Assembly: GCA_949825025.1 (NCBI GenBank)
Contig: OX463781.1
Coordinates: 46,264,317 to 46,328,316 of the forward strand
Length of the DNA: 64,000 bases
Direction: 5' to 3'
DNA from: Siphlonurus alternatus
Lineage: Eukaryota > Arthropoda > Insecta > Ephemeroptera > Siphlonuridae
Shown: piece by piece, positions 48,410-60,200 of the stretch
Layout: every line of letters begins with the position of its first letter
How positions within the stretch are numbered: position 1 is the stretch's first letter
The notes under the pieces: generated by a model
Seen by the model: the letters and a program-made list of their open reading frames with translations, nothing else
Told to the model about the DNA's origin: nothing
Database searches by the model: none
Program-made: the position numbers and the translations under genes

Positions 48410-48752
48410 TTTTTATTAATTTTACCTTTAACATACATAACATGACGCCATATCCCTTTACGGGGTAAGCCAGCAGCATTATTACCTCGGCCGTCTACAA
48501 ATTGCCCTCCAAAGTACTCGATTCTTGCATGCTCCACTTGCTTCAGAAATACTCATAACACTCTTTTGCCTTCTGCACTCTCTATTACACTGTGTACTTT
48601 TAACACTTCTGTTCTTCAAACATTCTGCAATTACATCCAACCAAACCTTTTTAGGTCTACCTATAATCCTTTCATGCCTTGTACACTACCTTTAAACACC
48701 TGTTTTGCAATTTGTTCATCACCCACCCATTCTCTCAACATGTCCGAATAAT
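48410..48752 (-). pseudogene. LINE reverse-transcriptase C-terminal fragment
   Basis: Read on the minus strand, the sequence encodes pieces typical of the C-terminus of a non-LTR retrotransposon polyprotein: FGHVERMG, then DEQIAKQVFKGSVQG, then GRPKKVWLDVIAECLKN, and finally NRVLWRAICRRPR. These correspond to the H-x-x-R-M, G-R-P-x-x-x-W and D/N-R-x-x-W-R motifs following the reverse-transcriptase domain. At least two frame breaks occur, one after ERMGG and one at MKG/GRPKK. Only about 340 bp remain and everything upstream is missing, as expected for 5'-truncated LINE copies. The clade cannot be fixed from this tail. Confidence 0.8.
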
Positions 48753-49110
48753 AATTAAGCAAGAAATTAAATAAGTAGGGAAATTTTTAACTAACATGTT
48801 ATAGAGAATGCATTGCAGTGAAATAAATATCTCCTACAACCGAAAAATAAGTACGAAACTTTGATTATTAAAAAAAAAAAAAAAAAAAAAAAAGTCTACC
48901 TGGTGTATAATTAATAATTGATTGACATAATGTATCTTATTTACTGTATGATAATTTATCATGCAATATGATAAGTAAATACCTTTATATAATTTTATTA
49001 TGTATTGTAAACTAAAAAACTGACATATTATAAATGTCAGGTAAATTTTGCTTTTGTTTCAAATAAAATTTATAAAAGCAATTAAAGATTTAGATCATCG
49101 AGATATTATC

Positions 49111-49112
<2 letters not shown>

Positions 49113-49153
<41 letters not shown>
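49113..49153. repeat. (TA)n microsatellite
   Basis: About 20 uninterrupted TA units. Confidence 0.93.
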
Positions 49154-49156
<3 letters not shown>

Positions 49157-49374
49157 AATAAAAATATGTAACTTGTTTTAAAAATTGTATCACGTCAATT
49201 AATTAGAGAAATTTACAGTACATAACAAAAATTAAAAAATACATTTCAGCAAAACAAATAAGAAGTATACGTGTGACCAATAGAGTTGATTGGAAGAATT
49301 AACTCTCATCTATGGCATAACTATTGCTGCATGCTCTTATTATTTTTGCTCAATAAATTTATCTTTTTTGTTAA

Positions 49375-49725
49375 GGGTAAGGTAACGCCACCAATGTTAA
49401 AAAAAATCCCTCTCACAAAAATTCTGAAAAAAATTTAAAATGTTCTCCTCTACACCCCCTATCAGTAGCTAAAATATCAGGTGTACAAATACGATCTAGT
49501 TTTTGAGTTATGAATTTTTAAAGTTGACCAATTTAACATGGGAGTTTCATTTCTTCATGTTAAAGTAGTCAACTTTAAAAATTTATAACTCAAAAACTAG
49601 ATCGTATTTGTATACCTGCATGATATTTTAGGTACTGATAGGGGGTATAGAGGAGAACATTTTAAATTTTTTTCAGAATTTTTGTGAGAGGGATTTTTTT
49701 TAACATTGGTGGTGTTACCTTACCC
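49375..49725. mobile_element. TTAA MITE family B, intergenic copy
   Basis: GGGTAAGGTAACGCCACCAA and its inverse, with TTAA at 49371-49374 and 49726-49729. Its inner core lies in the opposite orientation to the copy at 26262 (the TTTAACATGG(A/G)AG centre is flipped), as expected for random insertion of a palindrome. Confidence 0.93.
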
Positions 49726-49729
49726 TTAA

Positions 49730-50689
49730 ACGTATCACCTTAATTCTTGTATTATAGTTCAGTAATAATGTAAGTGAAAAATTCTATCTTATTAAAAAAT
49801 AAGGAGCATTAATTTAAAACAGGAAAAATTAAAGTACATTTTATGTCATTTAAGTGATGTATTGCATGCATACACCGTACATTTTATACAAAACCATTTT
49901 TCAAGAACAAGTGCAATTTATTTTTATTATTGTATATTATAATATAATTAATATTTAAAAAAAAATAAATATTTTTATTCTTGTATATTATATATAATAT
50001 AATATTTTAAAAAAAATTAGTTAAGTTGTAAACAATGTTATATATACATATAATATATTAATATTAATGCACCCCACACACCCCTTGTTCCCTTCCCCCT
50101 ATAATACATAATATATATATATCGATTATTTATCATGGAAAATAAAAAATATATTAAAATTTTAGTGTGATAAAATATATATAAGTTTGTGAAAGTGAGA
50201 TGTTTCCATAAATTTTTACAAAATATTTCAATAATTTTTTCCTTCATAAAATAAAAACTAAACTTGTTCTTCATTTTACATATATGCGCAAGTTTATTTA
50301 TAACTTTGTAATTAATGTATATGTATCAATTGAACGGGAACTTTTAATATAAACAACACTAATTCGTATACAATATTATAACTATATATAATCGTAATTA
50401 TAATCTATTGAAGCTGTCACAAAAGTAACATATTAATAAAGACTTAATCAATAATAATTATTTTTATATATACCTGTCATTAATAGTCATGCTGTATATA
50501 TGAATCAAAGCGCGCGCGGCAACTAAAAATAAACATTTTTTTTATGTATATATAATGATTTATATATAAAGCATTCTGAACGTAAGGTCTCATTTATTAT
50601 TGCTAAACTTTTTTTTTTTTATAACATTATTTCTATGAGCCGCAAATCAACGCGCGGTATCTCAATCTCAGTTTTATATTATAAACTCA
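49730..50689. other. AT-rich intergenic stretch
   Basis: No gene or structured repeat recognised. Confidence 0.5.
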
Positions 50690-50699
50690 CGTAAGCTCA

Positions 50700-51224
50700 T
50701 TTTTCTTCCTACACTGCATCGTGCATTGTGTTCTAAGAAAGTTGCGCTAACCACAAATGGAGCGGCGCTAGTCAAGATCAAACGACGCCGGCCACAGTTG
50801 ATGTCGCGCACTGAGGGCGGGGCCTTCTCTACCTGCCTGTGTCTCTGTCGTCTGCAGGTAGGACAGTGACGAGCGACAGCCCGAGGGCCACCTTGTCTTG
50901 CGGGCTCACGAGGACCTTGCTGAGGATTGGATGGAAATGTACCCCCTCTACCTCAATCACTAAAAATCCCACCTCTCTCTCTCTCTTTTTCCCCCTTAGG
51001 GCTTTTTTTGCGGCGGTATCCTTTGATCTCTTGTACTGGTGATTATTGTCCGGTTAGCGGGTGTTTGTATTGCTACTCCTTTTTAAAGATTGCTTTAAAA
51101 AAAAAGGAAAGAAAAAAAGAAGGGAGAGAAAAGAGAGAGAGAGAGAGAGAGAGAGAGGAGTGTGGAGGGGATGAGATCTATATAAATGAGCTGAGCATCC
51201 CTTACTGGCTTTGCAATAGTACTG
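50700..51224 (+). promoter_or_regulatory. GC-rich promoter and 5' UTR of the C13-like gene
   Basis: An abrupt rise in GC begins near 50755. A GC box GGGCGGGGCC lies at 50815-50824. CTGCAG|GTAGGA (about 50857) could be a donor of a 5' UTR intron. A (CT)n run at 50973-50990 and a (GA)n run at 51131-51156 precede the ATG at 51225. The promoter role is inferred from position and composition. Confidence 0.45.
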
Positions 51225-54200
51225 ATGGCTTCGACAAGACGAGTGTGCGCGGCTCTGCTGCTTCTGTGTGTTATGGTGGAGGCACGTCTACCGCCGCCTC
51301 TCGAGGCCCCCCGTGATGAGGCTCTGGTGCACGCGTGGGCCGAGGCAGCCAGGGGTTGGTTCGTGTCTGCGGTGGCGACTGCTGAAGCTGGAGGATCTGC
51401 CAGGGACCCTGAGGATGTAGCTGCAGCTTTCGGACTTCCGAGCGTTGAGATTGCCCGCGAGGTCTCTCGGCTGTCTCGCACGGCCATCAGAGTGTACGCC
51501 GCTGTGTCCACGGACGGCGAGAGTCTAACCGCGACCCTCCCTGACGGACCAATGACCAGAGCAGGGACACACCACGGAGTCCTCTTGCTTGACCCCTTTC
51601 CGGCAGCCCGGTTTGGACACCCCGTGCTTATGTTCTTCGCGGATCGTGGCGTCAGCGAGCGTCGGTGTGCGAGCCTTGGGGGCAGGCATCTTGGTGAGTA
51701 CATCAGAACTTTGTTGTGTTTTAGTAAATTCAAAGTGATATTTTATTTACATTTGTTATTGTAAAACTTATTATTGTTATGTTTTCCTTCGTTATTATTA
51801 AATGTTATATATGCGTTGCGTTTTGTTCTGCACATAGGATTGTGTTAGTATCGCCTGCCAACTGTTATATTATGTAACATGAGGAAAATATAATGAAATA
51901 AAATAATATATAATATAATAAAATTCACATTCAAAGTGCTGGCATTATCAATGTTTGTATTTTTTGTATGTTTGGAATTTGACGAATAAATCATTTGAAT
52001 TTTGAATCTGAACTTTATTATAGTATGTGAATTTAAAATTTCAACAAAAGTTACCTTTATAAATACTAATCTGTTATCAAAATTTATAATTTTATTTAAT
52101 TGATCAAAAGAAAATGCTTACATGAAAAAATATGTGTTAATTGGCGCTCGATCTTTGTATGTAGTATATTTATATAGTATATTATTATGTATATAAAATC
52201 ATGATATAATATTTTATTATGATCTTTCATGATGATATACATGTATCCTCAAAGAAAGAAAAAAATATATATATATATTTTTTTTAAATATATACCTATA
52301 CTTCAGGGCTTGTGAAATTATTTTTCTTAGTATTTCTAAGCATTCGTAAAATGTATAGCACGACAGCAAATAAGTAGAACTAAATTTAAGTGCATTTTAA
52401 TGTGCGGTGACGAGCTAATGTGCGAATGACATCAACGTAATTAATTACTGTGCAATTAACTATCCACTACCCACAAACAAAAAGTCTCAAATTTGAAATT
52501 TCTATAACCCAGCCTTCATCTTTATGTTGTGTCAGGAAAAGACGATAAAGTTGAAAATATTGCTGTTTTTTATTTACGTTGGCATAGAGTGCTATAATTA
52601 GACTATTTTAATTAGAATATCAATTCGACCGCGTGCGAATATTTTCATTAGAATAAAGCATGATATCACGAGAGGACTAAAAAGTTCAAGTGCATGATTA
52701 AAATCATTCTTGGCTCCCATAATTAGTGTGATTAAATTTTCACATGGTGATATTATTGTACAAGCTGATGGGCATGACTTATTAAATCAATAAAAATAAT
52801 TATTGATTTTAATGTTATGAATTTATATAATTATAAATACACTATAGACGCCTTTTCACATTTTAGTACACATAAAAATAATTACAAATACCCCAACGAA
52901 CTACATAAATAATAATTAACTATGCTTTATATATTGTATTTTTCATTCATGGTCTGTAAAATATCGATCAGCATTAACTCGTGCAGTGGAATATAAAATA
53001 AATTACGACTTAAGTTGTAGTTTCTGTGAACCAGATAGTTAAGATCCGTGCATCAAATCTAGAGCCCCTCCTTTTTTTTCAGTTAATATTTTCTTTCAGA
53101 ATTAAGTATATAGCGGTCAGGCCCGGAATAGCAATGTTTATTTACCTTTGGCGCATGACAGTGAAATCTAGCATGAATCATTCGAGATGGCCATACATGA
53201 GGTGCGGATCTAAGGCGCGGGGAACCCCCAAGGACTATATTGTACGTACACGTTGCAGGAACTGCAGTATTATAATATCTTTGGGAGAACCCCAACACCT
53301 TGAAAAGAAAATGAAATTAGCATGCGTAAGACGTTCAATTTCCCCATTTCACATTTTTTTTTATGATTATTTTCTATTGTTACGATTTTTGCCGGATTTG
53401 GACCTGTGCAATTATATAATCACAGATCCACAAGGGCCCGCCCTCTCCCCAATATACATTGCATGCATGGAGTTTTGAAAAATTCAAAAGGTGATTGCGT
53501 TAATTAATTGTCCTATAGTTCTGCTGCACGAGTCAATTTTTCTTTATATTGTCGTTTTATGCACCTCTCTACCAAAAGTAAAAAAGAAATAACAATGCGA
53601 AACTTGGAGAATCCTCCCCCAAATCAATAGTCGGTTTACACTTGCATGCATGATTATTGATCATAAAGAAGCAGGGAGCAGAATAGAAGGTTTAAACGTT
53701 AAATTTACACCAAACTATTTTTAAATTTTTTTCTTCAATAATTTTGTTGTGGAAATACGTTACTGGGTGGCTATATTAGGGATGAATAATTTGTCATATT
53801 TCTCTTGCAACTTTTCCAGCTTTAAAAGAGTTGAGGGCTGTTTTGATCCCCCTCCCCTTCCCCCTGCTTGATAATGCTAAGGGTTAATAGACGCAGTGTC
53901 ACGCAATGCGCGCATTCTGTTCTGCAGATTAGTGTTAGTGTTGTTACTGTTACGTTTTGAGTTGTTCTGAATTATATATTTAGAAAAAAAAAAAAAAAAT
54001 TTTGGCTTGCGATTAAAAATTTTCTATAACTGTAATGTAATATTATATAATTAATGCCGTCAAAAAGAATTACTGAGAATCTTGGATTCTTGGAGATCTA
54101 TGTCACTTTATCTTCATGGCAAATAACTTTTTGTTGGTCGAGATTTGTGCAGCATGCGAAGATCAAAGAGTCGATGAAAATTTAAGTTTAAAAAGGATAT

Positions 54201-57200
54201 AACTGGAAAATACTTCAAAATATTATACTTTTACGATTTTGCATGCACGCAATGCTTTAAATGAAGTGGATTAAATTTAGTTTAAGACATCATGCGCGAA
54301 TGATTAATGATAAATATTTGTACTGTGATTTATAAAACGTCTCCATAGCTTTTATACTGAAATTGAAGAATGATATGAAATCAGGGTGAGAGGAAGGAGG
54401 GGGGAGGGTCACGAAATAAGATATTAATTATTGAGCTTAAAAATATTAATTATTATGAGCTTAAAAATATTGCATGACGAGAACAATTTATTGACCTTTA
54501 AACTTTTAAACTAGATTATTTGTAAAGCATGATGTAATTCCAAAACAATTTCTATAATTACAATTTAATTGGTGAGAATAATTGTAAATAATGAAGTATA
54601 ATTACTTAAAAAGAAATAATTTTTTTAATTTGGTGACAAATTACTCAACATTTGGTATACAAAAGGCCACCACCAAGTATAATACCATATAGCAATACCA
54701 GAAACAGCAAGCACTTAAATTTTTACTTGCCAGTTACCTGCATGGATGGCGCCAGTCAGGGAATAAATACAACGCACTTCTGTACCTTCCAGTGGAGAGG
54801 GGGGGGGGGGGTAATCGTCGTCTGTCAGGCGGCAACGGTCGTTGTCGTTTATTGCGAGGGACCCTCAATATTCCTTCCTTTGATTATGACCGCCGGCTCT
54901 TTAGCAGCAGCTCCCGTAACAGTAACTCATTGTCTGATAATTGCCGCTATAGCATTAGGATTAATATCGTGAGTGAGTTGCAGAAAAAATATATAATATG
55001 AGAAAAAATTGTAGCTTCCTGGTGAAGAAAATTTAGTGTTTAAAAAAAAAAAAAAATGAAAATTGTTTTTCAAAATTATTTTTTTTTTTTTTGCGGTCAT
55101 CTGTGGTATTTATGAAAAAGAGAGTCGCGATCCCATGCAAGAACGAAAACCGTGGAGGGCGCCACATCTCTGAGAGACACACAAGCGTTTTTCTGGGAAG
55201 GATCCTTCAGGTGCCACGAGCCACCGAAGCCTTTGATGTTGCCGCATCTTTTCGCTTCTTTTTTTCTTTTTACGTTCTCCGCGCTCCCGCCTTTATGTAT
55301 AGGCAACAAGCATTACACGCAAGTATGGCGGCTCAGCATATATCAAAGGGGAAAAAAGAGTCTCAATTTTTTTTTTATAAGATCAAAGAGATTTTTAAGA
55401 TTTCTTTTTAGTAAAAGGATTCACACCTTGTATATAAAGCGTTTTGTCGCCTTTTTCAAATCAATAAAGTGCCATTAAAGAAATCTGTCACATATAGCGA
55501 TAAAAATTATATAACTTTTTATCACAGAAAATTTAGAAGAAAGCATTAATTAGATTGATTAACTTTTCAACTTAATTATACGATTGATGTGTTATTTGTC
55601 ATTACTTGCTTTGTATCAACAAATTTTATTAACAATAAGCAGAAAAGTTTAATTTCCCGATCTCCTTAAGTTATAAGATTAACAATCCAAATTGTGTAAT
55701 TTCACTATATAATAAAAATGAAAATGTTAATAATATGCTTTTAATGATATCATAATCGTTTTATTGAAAAACTTTTACACTAAATTTTTAGATGCTGAAT
55801 TGATTTTCAGTACTTTATTATATGTCAGTACAAAATTTCTCCAGTTTCGTCTTACATCCAGCACTTTTGACCTATAAAACACTTATTCTAAGTACAAATT
55901 TGGTACTGAAAAAAGAGAGTAAAAAAAAGTACAAAAAATTGACTCTCTTTTTTCAGTACCAAATTTGTACTTGTGGATTAAGTGTTTTATAGGTCAAAAG
56001 CGCTGGCTGTAAGACGAAACTGGAGCAATTTTGTACTGACATAAAGTACTGAAACCAATTCAGCATCTAAAAATTTAGTGTTTAGTATAATATAAATAAT
56101 AAAATAATAACAGCATTTATATAGCACAGATTTCAGTTAATTTAAAGATCAAGTATTTTCATTATCTAAAAAAAAAAAAAAAAAAAAAAACGTAATTTTG
56201 TATATTAATATTATCATTATAAATTAACGACGTTGCGTGTTATCGAATCGTCGTCGAAATCAGAAAGACAAACTCTATTCTAGCGATTAATGGAAACACG
56301 CGTATACACGTATGGAAAAAAAAATGTGATTTTCACTCTATGTGCTGTAGTGCTGATGTAGGGGGAGGGGTTGGGAGACGGGCTTTGGGAGGATCGTCAT
56401 TACCCTTCAGAAATTCGGCAAGTGTCTTACCTAGCGAAATTTTACAGCTACACCCTTGGATACCTGAACGTACACCTTTCGCATACTTCACGGATATATT
56501 TATTATTATTATCCCAGTCTTTGTTAAAGTCAACAGTCTTTTTTCTTCAAGAAAATGCCGAAGAAGATTCCCGCAAGCCAATATTATTTAAATCACTAAA
56601 TTCTTCGTTATTCCGCAAAATAATGCATTATTTGTACACTTCTGGAAGCTAACGTATATAGTCGTCGCCTCTGAAAATTTTCCTTTGCAGCCTTGCAATC
56701 GGAATTTTTCAGAGGCGACGACTGTACACATTAATTATTTAATGTGTGCCAATTAAACATAATTTTCTAAATTTTCTTATAATTAATTCAATTAAAAAAT
56801 TGGACTATTAAAAAATGTTTTATCTCAATATTTGTTCTAAAAAAGTAAAAAATACCAGCAAAAGTGGATTTTTTTTTTCTTGAAGTTAATTAATATTAAT
56901 TTTTTTTAGTAAAAAATCATAATCATCATTATTTATTTATCGCCACGCAGATTACTGAGAAATATATTTTTTTTCTATATATGAAGTATATGGTAAAGCT
57001 TTTCCTTAGAAATTTATAAAAATATAATATAATTTGATAAGAAAAACAATAAAAAAATGATCACGATTGACAATAAATCAAAGCAGATAATTGTAAAATA
57101 AAAAGATGTAAAAATTTTAAGAAATTTACCACAAAAATTGATAATTTTATTTAATTATTTTTGTGTGAGATGCATTGAGGCTGAGGCGGCAAAGTAGAGG

Positions 57201-60200
57201 CATCAGTATATGCCGCGAGCACAGAGCGGGCAGCTGCCTAAGAGGCGGCGACTTCAAAGGAGCAGCTCACGCCATGCGCGGCGATTTAAGAGGTTCCGGT
57301 CATTAGGCAAAGGTGACAACTCACTGCCGCCAACCTTCAAACTCGCAGCTGAAAGATCTTACGCAAATCTTATTACATCGATTGAACATCATGAAAAAGT
57401 ATTATAACTGTGCAGTGTATGTTGAAATTAATGTTAGTAACATAAATATTACATTACTTATAGTGCTATCATTATTTATAGTTATAATGACAGATATAAT
57501 AGATTATGTGTATGGCATGTTTTTATTTCTTAATGTTTTTAAACCGGTAAATAAATTAATGTAATGTAGAGTATTTTATTAAATATAATATTATAAATTA
57601 AATTTATAATTAAACATTAAATAATAATTACGTATTAGTTAAATGAATTTGCTATTGTTGCTCCTCTTAAAAAAAGAGTAGGTAGTGAAAATTTTCTAAA
57701 ATAAAAAAATGGAAACAGCAACCCCTCATTTTCGGCTTCTTTCAGCGCGGGAATAACAAATCGAAAGAAAAAAATGCTTTCAGCGAGAGCATGCTGGGAT
57801 TGCTGTTACAACTCAAGTTTAAAAATCTTGGTCACGACTCAAATCACCGTATATTATGAATATTAACTGACACTTGTAAATTGTTATTATCGATTTTGAA
57901 TATATTTTTTATTATTTTTTTTTTTAGGCACGAGACCTTATATATTATATAACTCAAAAAGACAGTACACAATTTTTACAACAATATGTATCATGATTGT
58001 CAGGTTTTTATATGATGAATCAAATCATTAATTATTAATTAAGCAGCTTATGCTTATATTTTTCCCTGCATGGTTGAAACATCAATATCATGAAAATGAG
58101 AAGAAGAAAATGCATGCATGCTTGCATCTCGCCATGTATAAATGTCAGGTCCCAGTCTGACCTTTGTCCACGTTTTTTCAGAGAGCGGCGAGTGTCTTCA
58201 GGTGGCTCGCAAGAACCGATGTCCGAACCTTCTGGCCACCGAGCGTCCGGGCAACACTCGCGTTCCTCGACACCGCGGCCACCTGCAGGGCCGGTGCGCC
58301 GTCACGTTCCTGCCGCTGGTGCGCTCGGTGACCGCCGACCTCGGGCCGGGGGAGTGGGCGCAGCGGCTCGTGTGTCGCGACGACGTGGCGGGCTTTGCCA
58401 GCTCGTGCCCCGCGCTCAGGGACGGCAACGCCACGAGACATGTCGAGTGTGACCCTCTGCGTCTCAACACGCATCGCTGTGACACCACGCATGCTGCCGT
58501 GCGCACCAGATGTCGTCTCTTCCAGACTTGTGACCATGTGAGTACCCTCCCACTAAATTATTAGATGCTGAATACGATTTCAGTACAATTATTTTCACCT
58601 TACAGTAAGAACTTTTCAGTACTTAAAATGGGCTAATTAAACCTTAATTATAGTACTTTTTGCACTTTTAAGTACAAATTTAGTACTGAAAAAACAGAGT
58701 CAATAAAAGTACAAATATTATCCTTAGAGTAAGTATCTAAAAGTTTAGTGTCCCTCCCCGCTTATAATTAAAATTTGAGGTAGCTGGTATCACCTTGCAG
58801 ATAATCCTCCTGATTATTGCATGCAGTTTCTTATATACGACGTAAAACTCTCTAATCAATAGATAAAATAATACAAAAATACAATTGAAGTCAAGATTGA
58901 ATTTTTCAAGTATACTGATATTATATTCTCAGTGTCAAGAAAAACAAACAAACAAAGAAAACTATGATAAAGATTAAGTAATAATTCATTTACAAATCAT
59001 ACATATATATTATATTATGCAGAAAAATTAGCTTCTACTACAATTTGAGATTTAGTTGGAGAAAATAATAAAATTTATTTTAGAAATCAATTTCGCAGAT
59101 ATTTTTTTCCTTACAAATATTTAAAATTTTACTAGCGAGAAGCTCTGAACGTAAAAGTCACACCCCTGATCATCTCTAAGTCGAATTGAATCAATTTATT
59201 GATGTATATTGACTTCTGCGGACCAAGCACTCATTGCCCGTAAATATAAGTCCTGTGATGTCCGACAGGCCGTGCTGCTGTCAGGCGGGTGGAACCGCCA
59301 GCTGAGCGACGCGCAGAGCCTCGTCAACGTGCTGGACTTCCACGCGATGCTGCGACGCAACGGCTTCCACGAGGACAACATCAAGGTGTTCTTCGCCAAC
59401 GGTCTCACGCAGGAGGAGGGTGAGTTCGAATGTACTTTAAAACTTAAGAAGGGGCATTCACAAATCCTTAAAGCCACATTTAAGGCTCAATAATTAAGGA
59501 CCAGAAATTTTGTGTCTAAAAAAACACGTCTAAAATCAAGCTTTAAATTATCAAGCCTTAAATGTGGCATTAAGACTTTGTGAATGCCCTTTCATATGTC
59601 TCTCAATTAGCAGAACTCAAGAAAATTCTATCAGGCTCTATCTTTTCCATTTTGGAAACCATCAATATTGTATATATTTCAGTTGCCCCAAAATTTGCAT
59701 TTAATATACTGTATTGTGCACTGAATATTATTATATATCCTTACACAAATGAACCAATTGGTAGTGTTCTTGGCAGTATACTGACGTATAGCCAGTAGGG
59801 AGTGTATATATACAGTACTTTCTCCCACCCCTATAATCCACGATATATATAGGGAAAATTATGGGCTGTGATGTCTATGGTTGGGATACATTCATCCCCT
59901 CCCCACAAAATCATGTAATTTTTCCCGCATCAGTCACCATGCAGGTCTGTGTGTAAACTCTGGTGCAAATAGTGTACAATACTCAGGTAACATATATGAC
60001 GAGCTGCTGACGTGCACAGGTCGTCCCGCGATGTTCCCTGCCGTGATGAAGCTGAGCCTCCGCTACCACCTGCGCGCCATCTGCGAGAGCGCCCACTGCG
60101 CAGACTCGCTTGTGCTGTACCTCAACAGTCCCGCGCGCTCGGACGGTTCGCCGCTGCTCTGGGACCTCGACAACAACGGCGAGGTGAGAAACTTTGGACC

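Noticed and set aside
53026..53478. 150-codon ORF in intron 1 of the C13-like gene
   Set aside because: No recognisable motif, mixed composition, no fitting splice phase, and exon 1 joins exon 2 in frame without it.
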